Assembly: GCA_029856235.1 (NCBI GenBank)
Contig: JAHQWP010000042.1
Span: 1-49,677, forward strand
Direction: 5' to 3'
DNA from: Promethearchaeia archaeon
Lineage (GTDB): Archaea > Asgardarchaeota > Lokiarchaeia > Sigyniarchaeales > SOKP01
Length of the DNA: 49,677 bases
The notes beneath the pieces were generated by a model. The model was given only the letters and a program-made list of their open reading frames with translations. It was not told the origin of the DNA and did not search any database. Numbering within the stretch: the first letter of the stretch is position 1; the number at the start of each line of letters is the position of its first letter. Positions 29,935 to 39,393 of this stretch are shown one piece after another. The translations under genes were made by a program, and so were the position numbers.

Positions 29935-31944
29935 TTAAATTCGGTTACCGAGATTATATCCCCTACTAATAGCTTCCATAACAGTTTGTGGTTTTTTAGC
30001 ATCCCCAAGCTTTTCAACTGGAATTTTTAAAGATTTTATCTCTTTAAAAAGAGAATCGTTCGGTTTAACACCTGTAGCATAATAAACATAATCAATATCG
30101 TTAATTTGTTGTTCGGTATCGTTAGCGTCGATGTAAGATACATAATCCTTACCTATTTCAGTCACTTTTACACTAGTATACTTTTTCACCCCAAGATAAT
30201 CGCACTTGTCTAAAAGAACCCATTTAGTCGTCTTACCGAGTGCAGTTCCTAATTTAGGTAGTTGTTCTAGAACAGTCACTTTGTTCCTGCCTTCTTGCAT
30301 CATTTTCAATGCTACTTCTGGCTCTAATGCTTTATAGAGGGTGAGAAAATTAAACGAGTCAGGATCCATCGATCCGTATTTAGCGATATATATAGCTAAT
30401 TCTATACCTGTAGCTCCCCCCCCAATGATTACGTTATTTCTCCCTACTGGGGCATCTCCTTTAAACACATCATTTGCCCAAAATACATTATCTCCTTCAA
30501 TTCCTGCAATTTTAGGCTTAATAGGAGTGGAACCAGTTGCTACAAACACAACATCGGGATTTACTTCTTTAACTCTATCAATTGTTACTTCTTGTTGTAG
30601 GTGAACTCGAATATTATATTTCTGAATCCAATAATTGTAGCTTTCAATAATTCTCTTAAATTCGTTCCTTCCTGGCGGAATCCATATTATATTTAATAAT
30701 CCACCAATTTTATCATCCTTTTCATATAAATGCACTTCATGACCTCTCATGGCGGCAACGCGAGCTGCTTCTAATCCTGCCGGGCCTGATCCAATTATCA
30801 TGACATTTTTCTTGGTTTCAAGTGGATTTAACTCAGTTTTAGCTTCTCTACCAGCTCTCGCGTTTCGTAAACAACCAACTGACTGCATGTTAAAAATGGC
30901 ATCAAAACATCCTTGATTGCAGCCAATACAATTCATAATATCGTTTAATTCTCCTCTCTTTGCCTTTTCAGGGAGATAGGGATCAGCAATTAAAGTTCGA
31001 CCCATACATACGGCATCAGCTTTTCCAGCCATTAAAATCTTCTCAGCTAATTCTGCTGTGTTTATTCTATTGGAAGAAAATACTGGTATAGAAACATGAT
31101 TCTTTATATTTTCTGCTAAATAGGAATAACATCCTTCTGGAACGTCCATTGTTGTTTGAGGGGTTTTAGTTTCATGCCACCCCCCAGTCACATTGAGATA
31201 ATCTAGGTATTTGGAAAGTTCTTCAGCTATAACCGCCTTCTCTTTATATGTATTACTGTTCGGTACAAAATCATCCCCAGATATCCTATAACCAAGTGGG
31301 ATATCTCCTAACTTAGATCTCATTAACTCCATAGTTTCAATAGGAAATCTAAGTCGGTCTTCAAGGTCACCACCGTAATTATCAGTTCGTTTGTTCGTTT
31401 TTGGGGATATAAATTGAGTCATTAAGTAGCCAGCATTAGCACAAATTTCGACCGCATCGAAACCCGCTTTTTTTGCGCGCAAACCAGCATCGGCGAATGC
31501 TTGCTGTTCATTTTTGATGTCTTCAAGAGTCATTTCTCGAGGTGTAGTTTTACTAAATTTACTATATACTGCCGAAGGGGCAATTGGGGCCTTACCAATT
31601 ACTAAAGGCATAGTATATGCGCCACCATGGTACATTTGAGCACAAATCTTTACATCATCCCTCGCATCATGGACTGCTTGTGTTAATTGGGTCAAAGTTG
31701 GTAGATAATCATCACTATCAATGGAGATCATCATCGGATGTCCTTTTGCATAAAGATCTACATAACATCCTCCTACAATAAGCATTCCAGCACCACCCTT
31801 TGCTCTTTCAACATAAAAATCAATTAACTTTTGAGTAATATACCCATCGCTAGCCATATTGAGATTTATTGCGGGCATAACTATACGATTTGAAACGCTC
31901 ATTTGTCCAATCTTAAATGGGGTAAACAATTTATAAAACTTCAT
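29935..31944 (-). CDS. NADH:flavin oxidoreductase / 2,4-dienoyl-CoA reductase-type (OYE-like, Fe-S, FAD/NAD domains)
   Basis: LFTPFKIGQMSVSNRIVMPAIN; CIGCNQGCFDAIFNMQSVGCLRNARAG cluster; GSGPAGLEAARVAAMRGHEVHLYE; GGGATGIELAIYIAKYG. Confidence 0.92.
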   Translation of the reverse strand: MKFYKLFTPFKIGQMSVSNRIVMPAINLNMASDGYITQKLIDFYVERAKGGAGMLIVGGCYVDLYAKGHPMMISIDSDDYLPTLTQLTQAVHDARDDVKICAQMYHGGAYTMPLVIGKAPIAPSAVYSKFSKTTPREMTLEDIKNEQQAFADAGLRAKKAGFDAVEICANAGYLMTQFISPKTNKRTDNYGGDLEDRLRFPIETMELMRSKLGDIPLGYRISGDDFVPNSNTYKEKAVIAEELSKYLDYLNVTGGWHETKTPQTTMDVPEGCYSYLAENIKNHVSIPVFSSNRINTAELAEKILMAGKADAVCMGRTLIADPYLPEKAKRGELNDIMNCIGCNQGCFDAIFNMQSVGCLRNARAGREAKTELNPLETKKNVMIIGSGPAGLEAARVAAMRGHEVHLYEKDDKIGGLLNIIWIPPGRNEFKRIIESYNYWIQKYNIRVHLQQEVTIDRVKEVNPDVVFVATGSTPIKPKIAGIEGDNVFWANDVFKGDAPVGRNNVIIGGGATGIELAIYIAKYGSMDPDSFNFLTLYKALEPEVALKMMQEGRNKVTVLEQLPKLGTALGKTTKWVLLDKCDYLGVKKYTSVKVTEIGKDYVSYIDANDTEQQINDIDYVYYATGVKPNDSLFKEIKSLKIPVEKLGDAKKPQTVMEAISRGYNLGNRI

Positions 31945-32053
31945 ATTTAACCTTTTTCACTGAATTTATTGTTATATAGTTATTAAATTAAAATTATCCT
32001 TAACCAAATAAATTTATACTTTTGGGTTATTCCAAAAAAAAATAATACAAAAA

Positions 32054-32845
32054 TTATCTAAAATAAGAATCGGAACCAGGATCCTCTTGAGGTCCTTTCA
32101 TAAATTGATTTGCTTGTTTTTTATATGTATCAATTACATGTTCCATTTCTTCGATTTTTGAATTTAATTCATCGAAGTTCATCTCAATATTAAAATATTC
32201 CTTCAAAATTACAAGTAATGCTTTAGATGCTCGAGGGTCTAGAGCCATCATCGGGAGGGGCAATGTTTCTGCTAACAAACATACACCGGGAGCGTAACCC
32301 TTTTGGCCCGCCCATGCAGGTAATATTCCATTTGCTCCCGCAATAACTCCAACTTCCATTAGAATCGTATTTTCATATTTTAAAAACGAATTAACAATTT
32401 CCTGATCTGTCCCGCAAACGTGAACCAGAGGGATGTCTCTTATTTTATCAGTTACCATAGCGCCAGCACTGATATACATTTTGATTTTACCTTCTGTTAG
32501 CTTATCCATCTCTTCACAAAACTTTTGTGAAAACTCAAATACCCCTCCTGAAGTTTGAGGTTGATAATTCGCGGTTAAAATAAATAAATCTGGTTTATTC
32601 TTTTGTTTTCTAGATTTAAAATAAACTTTAGCTGATGGAAGTTCCATTTTCCCCTTTTCAACATTTGATTTTGGCGGAAAATCAAAATATTCAATTTCTA
32701 AAAACTTTTTTGCATTAATCGAGTCTTTAATAGATGTAATCGCTAATTGAGCTACTAAAGCAATTCCAGGCCACCCTATTAAGACAATAGGATCGTGTAA
32801 ATCGTCTGGATTTAATTCAAACTGTTGAGTTATGTTTATATACAT
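32054..32845 (-). CDS. PAC2-family protein
   Basis: IVLIGWPGIALVAQLAITSI...GVIAGANGILPAWAGQKGYAPGVCLLAETLPLPMMALDPRASKALLVIL. Confidence 0.88.
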   Translation of the reverse strand: MYINITQQFELNPDDLHDPIVLIGWPGIALVAQLAITSIKDSINAKKFLEIEYFDFPPKSNVEKGKMELPSAKVYFKSRKQKNKPDLFILTANYQPQTSGGVFEFSQKFCEEMDKLTEGKIKMYISAGAMVTDKIRDIPLVHVCGTDQEIVNSFLKYENTILMEVGVIAGANGILPAWAGQKGYAPGVCLLAETLPLPMMALDPRASKALLVILKEYFNIEMNFDELNSKIEEMEHVIDTYKKQANQFMKGPQEDPGSDSYFR

Positions 32846-32862
32846 TATATAACACTAATTTT

Positions 32863-33870
32863 TTATTCTATTTCAAAATTTAGGCTTTCTCCACAATGTA
32901 GACAAAAATCGAATTTAGTTCTCATAAAGTTCCCACAGAAGGGACAATAAATCCCAGAACCACTTACAGCTTCATAATGGGTCGCTTTATAACTCTGAGG
33001 GACTTCTTGGTAAGATGATTTGTACAGTAGAGATTGTTCTTTTTTCTTCTTTAAATTAACATATAATGACGTTAGTAAACAAATTAATAATGGTGAAAAT
33101 AGAAAAGGAACAATACTATGAATGAAATCATAAAGGATAATTACTCCATAATCTCTAGTTAAAGGATTATAGAATAAAGGGTCATAAAAATCTACGAAAT
33201 TTTCTATAATAATGCGATATATAGTATCGCATACAACAATTATTAGATTATAAAAAATAAATGTGCCAATGATTTTCCAGAATTCTCCTTTTGCGACACG
33301 GCGAGCATCCTTTATAGGATGTTCAGAATCCTCAGAATGATATGTAAAGATATAAAATATGTAGAATCCAAAGAGTATTATTCCAGGTATAAACAACAGC
33401 CATCCCACAGAAAATGCAACTCCTAATAAAAGTAACACTAATAAAAATCTCCCATTCAAAGCCCTTTTTAATTCAGATATTAAACTTGTCTCCCTACCAA
33501 TAAATTTGTTGTACAAATAGTTACTCACTAAGCATAATGGGATTACTGTGAATACGGTAGAAATAAGACTATCTAAGAAAATACTAGAAAGCCCAACAAC
33601 CATGAATCTAAACAATAGTTCAAATTCAGCGGGTGTTAGAAGAGTCGGATCCCCTTCAAGGATAACTCCAATAGCGGGAGTCATAGTAATTAGTTGCCAT
33701 TCAAGTTCGACAATTATTAAATTTTTAATTATTAACGAAACTATAAAAAATAAGCCTATAGGTAGGATTAAAGTCAACCAATTTTTGCCAAATAAATAAA
33801 AACCTTCAGCTATAATAACATTAAATCGTTTACTTGCATAGCTGTTCAGTTTTGGATATTCATCTGACAT
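32863..33870 (-). CDS. Multi-TM membrane protein with C-terminal zinc ribbon
   Basis: Several TM spans and GRETSLISELKRALNGRFLLVLLLLGVAF; C-terminus IYCPFCGNFMRTKFDFCLHCGESLNF. Confidence 0.75.
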   Translation of the reverse strand: MSDEYPKLNSYASKRFNVIIAEGFYLFGKNWLTLILPIGLFFIVSLIIKNLIIVELEWQLITMTPAIGVILEGDPTLLTPAEFELLFRFMVVGLSSIFLDSLISTVFTVIPLCLVSNYLYNKFIGRETSLISELKRALNGRFLLVLLLLGVAFSVGWLLFIPGIILFGFYIFYIFTYHSEDSEHPIKDARRVAKGEFWKIIGTFIFYNLIIVVCDTIYRIIIENFVDFYDPLFYNPLTRDYGVIILYDFIHSIVPFLFSPLLICLLTSLYVNLKKKKEQSLLYKSSYQEVPQSYKATHYEAVSGSGIYCPFCGNFMRTKFDFCLHCGESLNFEIE

Positions 33871-33997
33871 AATTTCTAATATTTTTTTAATTATTTATAA
33901 TTTTTTAAACACATTTAATTATAAGGATACTTCATTAAATTAAAAGTAGGAATAGTAAAAATTTTAATAAGAAATAATTTTTATAATAATACCGTTT

Positions 33998-35905
33998 ATG
34001 TATGCACAACAACCACCATCTCGTCATATTCCCGGGATTTTATCCTATTTAGATTTTTTCTCTACTAAAAAATCAGCGCTCGTATTATTTTTTTGCCTAC
34101 CTGGTATTATAAGTTTCCTATCTTTTATTTTAAATTCACTTTTTACCAATATTTGGAACTTTTTTTATTTATCTAATGTCTTAATCACAATATATTTAAC
34201 TTCTGGAGGAGGAGTATTAATATCAATTATATTTTTCTCCAAAAGATCACCTCTCTTAACTCTACCTCCAAAAGGATGGGCACTTCAAATGAATTCTCTT
34301 TTTACTGGAGTAATGGGACTTTCACTTTTAATCGGTCAAACTATTGCGATTTTCCTAAGAAGCGCAGCCTTTCAAGAAGTATTTCTTATTCTTGGGACAA
34401 TAATATCTTTTATCATTACCTATGTCGTATATTTTTCTTTCACTACAGTTGGAAAATATGGCAACTTTATATTAGCGTTTGTACAACCTGCTATAGAAAT
34501 AACTTTTTATAGTATTTTCGCATCACAACTCCCCTTCTTTTTTTTCCTTAGAGCTATGTTATTTTTTACCGTGTGTGCCGTTATTTTTGCAATTCCTTAC
34601 GCAAGAAGTCTATCTGGAGTAAGTAACATATACAGACAAGCAACGGGGATAGGGGGGTATCCTTTCATTCGAGCTTTTGTGCTTTCCATGTTAACGGAAG
34701 GCAACGATGAGTTGCTGGAAAGTTTTTTTGATAAAATTGGAGTAGATTCAAATGTGAAAATCCAGTATTTAGCGATAAGAAGTGAAAAAACTAAAAATAT
34801 CAAGGGTTTATTTGTTATTCCTCAAGTCCATTTTGGACCCTTTAAAACTTGTGGTTCTTCTGATCTTCCAGCTCATATTTATGATACATTCAAGAACATT
34901 AAAGGTACAACAATTTACCATACAACCAACGATCACGCTCTGAATCTAACCTCCCAGAAAGAACTTGAAAAGGTTTTGAGCAAAATAAAAAGCGACGTAA
35001 AGCTTATTCAAGAAGATTCAAAAATCGAATGGATCAAAGAAGTAAACACAACATCGAGAAATATGTATAATTCCGCTAAATTATTAGGTATCGAGATAAA
35101 TAACGTTGCTATTGTGTTTTTAACAAGACACCCTTTACCTTCTGATGATATTCAAATGCAAGTTGGAGAAGAAATTAGGAAAATAGCTAAAGCAAAAGGT
35201 TATCGAGAAATTATTATTATCGACTCTCACAATTCCATAATTGGGGATGAAGTCTTAATAAGAAATAGTTCACTAGAAGCTAACGATCTTATCTCTGTTT
35301 CTGAAAAATTTTTAGTTTCTAATAAAAAAAGTGATCGCTCTAACAAGATTTTAGTCCAATACGGTAATGCAAAAGATTTAATGCTTGAATATTCAGAGAA
35401 GGATGGAATAGGTATTGGTGGTTTGGTAGTTCATCTTTTTAAGGATGTCGTTTCAAACCAAAAAACTGTGCTTATCCACTTTGATGCTAATAATGCTTAT
35501 GTAGATATTCGTTCATTTGTACTTAACCAACTGCAGAATCGAGGAATAGAATGGGGAGAAGTAACAACTTCGGATTCTCATACCGTTGCAAGGCAATTTT
35601 CTCCGCGAGGTTACAGCCCAATAGGGGATAAGATAACTTTAGCAAAGATTTTAGAAAAAATTGATACCTTGCTTGTTGAAGCAGAGAACAATTTAGAAGA
35701 AGTTGAATTTTGCTATCATGATTCAGTTGTCGAAAGGGTTAAAATTTGGGGAGATCCGAAATATTTCGAAGTCATTATGAATACACTTTTTAAATGCATA
35801 AAAGTTTCTCAAGGGCTATTTACTTACAGTTTAATTATCCCAGCGTTATTTTCAATTATTTTGCTTATATTCTTTTACAATATTACATTTAGTACGATTC
35901 TCTAA
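33998..35905 (+). CDS. DUF2070-family archaeal membrane protein
   Basis: N-terminal TM bundle, then FVIPQVHFGPFKTCGSSDLPAHIYDTF and IIDSHNSIIGDE typical of DUF2070, C-terminal TM. Confidence 0.8.
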   Translation: MYAQQPPSRHIPGILSYLDFFSTKKSALVLFFCLPGIISFLSFILNSLFTNIWNFFYLSNVLITIYLTSGGGVLISIIFFSKRSPLLTLPPKGWALQMNSLFTGVMGLSLLIGQTIAIFLRSAAFQEVFLILGTIISFIITYVVYFSFTTVGKYGNFILAFVQPAIEITFYSIFASQLPFFFFLRAMLFFTVCAVIFAIPYARSLSGVSNIYRQATGIGGYPFIRAFVLSMLTEGNDELLESFFDKIGVDSNVKIQYLAIRSEKTKNIKGLFVIPQVHFGPFKTCGSSDLPAHIYDTFKNIKGTTIYHTTNDHALNLTSQKELEKVLSKIKSDVKLIQEDSKIEWIKEVNTTSRNMYNSAKLLGIEINNVAIVFLTRHPLPSDDIQMQVGEEIRKIAKAKGYREIIIIDSHNSIIGDEVLIRNSSLEANDLISVSEKFLVSNKKSDRSNKILVQYGNAKDLMLEYSEKDGIGIGGLVVHLFKDVVSNQKTVLIHFDANNAYVDIRSFVLNQLQNRGIEWGEVTTSDSHTVARQFSPRGYSPIGDKITLAKILEKIDTLLVEAENNLEEVEFCYHDSVVERVKIWGDPKYFEVIMNTLFKCIKVSQGLFTYSLIIPALFSIILLIFFYNITFSTIL

Positions 35906-36012
35906 AGTGAGAAATCTCAATTTTTTAACATATGATCTATATATTACTTGGATATATCTAGATGACTTCACATTTTTTCTTTAAAAATATTCTTTTCGTA
36001 ATGTATTAAGTA

Positions 36013-36552
36013 ATGCTAAGTTCGGAAATTTCAAAATTAATGAAAGTTACATTCATAGGTTCGCCCGCAGTTGGAAAAACTACTATGTTAAGGCTCCTTT
36101 CAAAAGATTTTATTGATAAATTTTATTTTCCCACTCATGGATTTGATTTAAAGACCATTAAACTAGACAATTTTAATATCCGTATTTGGGATTTTGGGGG
36201 TCAACAAAGCTACCTAAAAACTTATTCCAGAGATTATCTATTAGGCTCAGATGTCCTTTTTGTAGTAACTGATTCTACGCCTAGGAATGTTTTAAATTCT
36301 AGAGAATTAATCAATTACGCTACTCATTTTGTTGATGAAGAATGTCCAATAGTTGCAATCGCAAATAAACAAGATCTTAAAAAAAACGATGGTCGAATGA
36401 ATCCCAAAAGAGTGGAAGATATTCTTCACGTTAAAACATATGGGCTCACAGCTATTAACCCGAGTGAAAGACTTAAATTAATGGATATTATAAGAAAAGA
36501 ATTAAATCAAATTGTAATAAGAAGGAGGTCAAAAAAAGATGAATTTCAATGA
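36013..36552 (+). CDS. Arf/Ras-superfamily small GTPase
   Basis: G1 GSPAVGKTT, switch-I-like FPTHGFDLKTI, G3 WDFGGQQ, G4 ANKQD. Confidence 0.92.
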   Translation: MLSSEISKLMKVTFIGSPAVGKTTMLRLLSKDFIDKFYFPTHGFDLKTIKLDNFNIRIWDFGGQQSYLKTYSRDYLLGSDVLFVVTDSTPRNVLNSRELINYATHFVDEECPIVAIANKQDLKKNDGRMNPKRVEDILHVKTYGLTAINPSERLKLMDIIRKELNQIVIRRRSKKDEFQ

Positions 36553-37093
36553 AAATGAACTTTTTGGCGCAGCTTTAATAGGATTCGATATGATAGACGG
36601 CCCTTTCCTTAAATGGAAAAAAGAATATGGAAGATCTACAAATCTTATGAAATTAGATGACTTCGCTATGAATTTTTACCTAGCTTTTCGAGGAGGTAAC
36701 GCGGGAAAAAAACCGAGAGCGATTTTGTACGATAAGTTTTACATCGTTGCATTCCCGAACGACTTAGAACTCTGCTGTTTATTTATGAAACCACAAGGAA
36801 TTGATAATAGTATTAAACAACTTAACAAGATTGCAACTAGAATTATTCACGAGATGGATATTACCGAAGTAGAAAACGATGTCCCAGTTGAATCCAATGA
36901 AAACACGATTGAAGAAATGAAACGATTAATCGTAAATCTACTGAGCGGGGTAGAAATGTCTACTCCAGAATTAAGAAAGTATTTTAAACTAAGTAATTCA
37001 CAGATTTGGAAGGTCATGGCAGATTTAGAGAGTTCTAGAAAAGTCAAACGCGCAAGAAAACAAGGTAGAACTGTTTTATGGACAGTTAACTAG
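36539..37093 (+). CDS. Longin/roadblock-like N-terminal domain fused to a winged-helix C-terminal domain
   Basis: FGAALIGFDMIDGPFLKWKKEY...YDKFYIVAFPNDLELCCLFMK (longin/roadblock-like) then MSTPELRKYFKLSNSQIWKVMADLESSRKVKRARKQGRTVLWTV (wHTH); overlaps GTPase by 14 nt with AAGGAGGT upstream. Confidence 0.68.
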   Translation: MNFNENELFGAALIGFDMIDGPFLKWKKEYGRSTNLMKLDDFAMNFYLAFRGGNAGKKPRAILYDKFYIVAFPNDLELCCLFMKPQGIDNSIKQLNKIATRIIHEMDITEVENDVPVESNENTIEEMKRLIVNLLSGVEMSTPELRKYFKLSNSQIWKVMADLESSRKVKRARKQGRTVLWTVN

Positions 37094-37129
37094 TTTTTTT
37101 TCTAATTTTTTATATTTTTCATGAATTAT

Positions 37130-37939
37130 TTACATAAGGTTATGTTTCCAATTCTTCATTTTTGTGAAATATCTAGAAAACATAATATAGCAAATATCTG
37201 GCAATTTCTTATCTAAATTGTTTAATGTAATATAGCGAAGAACATGATTGATTAGGAAAATACCTAAAAATTCCATGTGATAACTACCTATTTTTTTAGA
37301 AAGAGTTTCGCCTTCATAAGCGATATCTAGTTTCCCTTGAATGCCGTATGTTAATTCAATAAAGATTCCCGGAAAAACCTCTTTTTTAATTCTCCAACCA
37401 TTTTCTGTATTCCATACCTTAGCACCTAGAAAAGAAGCGAGTTTGTTCTGATCACTATCTTTTAATAAGCTAAACGGTTCAATCCGCTGGATTAATACCT
37501 TCTTCATCAAATCTGTTTTTGTTTCGTAAGATTTCTCAAAAGGATCTTTATGATTAATCATTCGTTCTATAAAATCAAAGATAATGTCAACATAAGTTAC
37601 GCTATCTTCACCGGGTACGATTATCGCTCTTTCTCCAGAAAAATAACACTTAAATTGAGCTGTAATGCCATCCCCAAATTCATCGCCAAAATACGAATAG
37701 GCTAAATGAATATTTACTTCAGGGAACATTTCTAAGGTGATCGTCCAATCTTCGTTTAATCCAATGTTTTCAATTTTCCCTCCAATATCCTCTGTTATTA
37801 TCTTTTTCAGCGTATCCATGTTAATATCAACAAAGAGCGAGTATTTTGCATTGCTAATGTCTTCAAATTCCTTCTCGTGAGGACCTCTTACTCCAGTAGC
37901 ATCAATTTGTCCTACAGTCCAATACTTAGAATCAGTTAT
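37130..37939 (-). CDS. Hypothetical protein with internal tandem duplication; ORF track starts at 37819 but frame is open to an apparent AUA start at 37939
   Basis: Frame stays open upstream of ATG 37819: (M)TDSKYWTVGQIDATGVRGPHEKEFEDISNAKYSLFVDIN-MDTLKK...; no ATG/GTG/TTG in that stretch; AAGGTG precedes ATTAAA-ATA. Repeats share FPEVNIHLAYS / FPGIFIELTYG. Confidence 0.6.
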   Translation of the reverse strand: MTDSKYWTVGQIDATGVRGPHEKEFEDISNAKYSLFVDINMDTLKKIITEDIGGKIENIGLNEDWTITLEMFPEVNIHLAYSYFGDEFGDGITAQFKCYFSGERAIIVPGEDSVTYVDIIFDFIERMINHKDPFEKSYETKTDLMKKVLIQRIEPFSLLKDSDQNKLASFLGAKVWNTENGWRIKKEVFPGIFIELTYGIQGKLDIAYEGETLSKKIGSYHMEFLGIFLINHVLRYITLNNLDKKLPDICYIMFSRYFTKMKNWKHNLM

Positions 37940-37972
37940 TTTAATTACACCTTAGAAAAACTTGTTTTAGTA

Positions 37973-39301
37973 TTATAGAATTTTTTTTTTTTTGAATTTT
38001 GCGATAAAAAAACCTTTAGTCTGGTGGGTTGCCGGAAATAATCTTCCGGTTCCGGGAATGTGATTGTTTTCAATCTTATAACTTGGAGAAAACCATGGTG
38101 GAAGCTCCATTGGTTTAAAATGGTTTAAAATTTTCAGAACTTGGTGCTCTCCTTCCTCGGGATAAAGACTGCATGTAGAATAAACGAGAATTCCAGAAGG
38201 TTTTAATAGATTAGTTGCGCTTTTAAGCAACTTCTCTTGGAGAATAAGATTCTGGTGTAGGAATCCATCATTCTGTCGCCATTTAAGTTCGGGATTAGTC
38301 GAAAATGTACCACTTCCAGTACAGGGAGCGTCCAATAATATTTTATCAAAAAAGTTTGCAAATCTGATGGGAAGTTTAATACCATCGGAAATCATCAGGT
38401 TAGTTTTTAATACATTTAATTTTCTGAAGAGCGGTCTCATTACGCTTAATCGAAGTTTGCTAAAGTCGTTGGCTATAATTTTCGCTTGATTCTGAGATAA
38501 CTGAGCGATAATGCTAGTTTTAATTCCGGGAGCAGCACACATGTCGCATATCAGCTCATTTGCTTGGGGTTCTAAAAGGTGGGTTACAGCAAAAGAAGCT
38601 TTATCCTGTAAAATGATTTTGCCTTCTTTATACAATCTATTCAAAAGAATTTTCTTTTTATTTTGTATGTCTGTATAAAAAACTTTTGAGAAATGTGGAT
38701 CTTGCTTAGCACTAATTCCCTGTTCTTCTAAATACTTCAATCTAAAATCTAAGGACTTATGTTGGTTTTTATCAAAAATTAAATTAGTAAACCGAAAAAA
38801 TAACGGTTCTTTGCCCTCTTTACTGTCCATTCGTTTAATATTTGCTCTAATGGTTTTTAAATCCATTACAGCTAATAGTCTATTTATTGCAAAAGAAGGA
38901 ATTGCGAGTTGTAAGCTTAACTTCTCAATTTCATTTTTGTTTGATAATGCTTTCTTCCAAGAAAAGAATTCAAGGTTCTTTATAAGATCTATTACATCAG
39001 AACTGAAATTAAGTTCATTACCTACTTTTAAAACATTTTCCTTCTCCCATATGATTCGATAAATAGCAACAAGATACTTAGCAGTATCGTAACTACTTAT
39101 AGTAATTAAATTTTTAGTGAAATTAAGTTTTCGTTTTAAAATAAAATTAATTTTATTCCAATTGCGGATTATTTCGTAATAATAATGAACTAACTCAGCA
39201 TTACTACGATTGTTAATTGAAAAAGTGCTTGTTTTTCTCTCAAGGAAATTAATTAATAATTTAATTAAACTCCCTAAAACTTTTTGATTGATAATGGGCA
39301 C
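37973..39301 (-). CDS. NOL1/NOP2/Sun-family RNA (cytosine-C5)-methyltransferase
   Basis: CDMCAAPGIKTSIIAQL, ILLDAPCTGSGTFSTNPELKWRQ, LVYSTCSLYPEEGEHQV; GTG start. Confidence 0.92.
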   Translation of the reverse strand: MPIINQKVLGSLIKLLINFLERKTSTFSINNRSNAELVHYYYEIIRNWNKINFILKRKLNFTKNLITISSYDTAKYLVAIYRIIWEKENVLKVGNELNFSSDVIDLIKNLEFFSWKKALSNKNEIEKLSLQLAIPSFAINRLLAVMDLKTIRANIKRMDSKEGKEPLFFRFTNLIFDKNQHKSLDFRLKYLEEQGISAKQDPHFSKVFYTDIQNKKKILLNRLYKEGKIILQDKASFAVTHLLEPQANELICDMCAAPGIKTSIIAQLSQNQAKIIANDFSKLRLSVMRPLFRKLNVLKTNLMISDGIKLPIRFANFFDKILLDAPCTGSGTFSTNPELKWRQNDGFLHQNLILQEKLLKSATNLLKPSGILVYSTCSLYPEEGEHQVLKILNHFKPMELPPWFSPSYKIENNHIPGTGRLFPATHQTKGFFIAKFKKKKIL

Positions 39302-39393
39302 TCTCCAATAATATGATTATTTTTAGAGCTTTAATTATCAATAATGTTTACGCTAAAAAAAAGAGTAAGTAATTAAAAAAAAATTGAATTTGA

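Noticed and set aside
29820-30017. 65-aa ORF overlapping the FadH-like C-terminus and nucleotidyltransferase start
   Set aside because: Overlaps two better supported genes in another frame.
37970-38000. T-run at the methyltransferase 3' end as a terminator
   Set aside because: It is the coding A-run for the KKKKIL tail on the minus strand, so not usable as a T-rich terminator for that gene.
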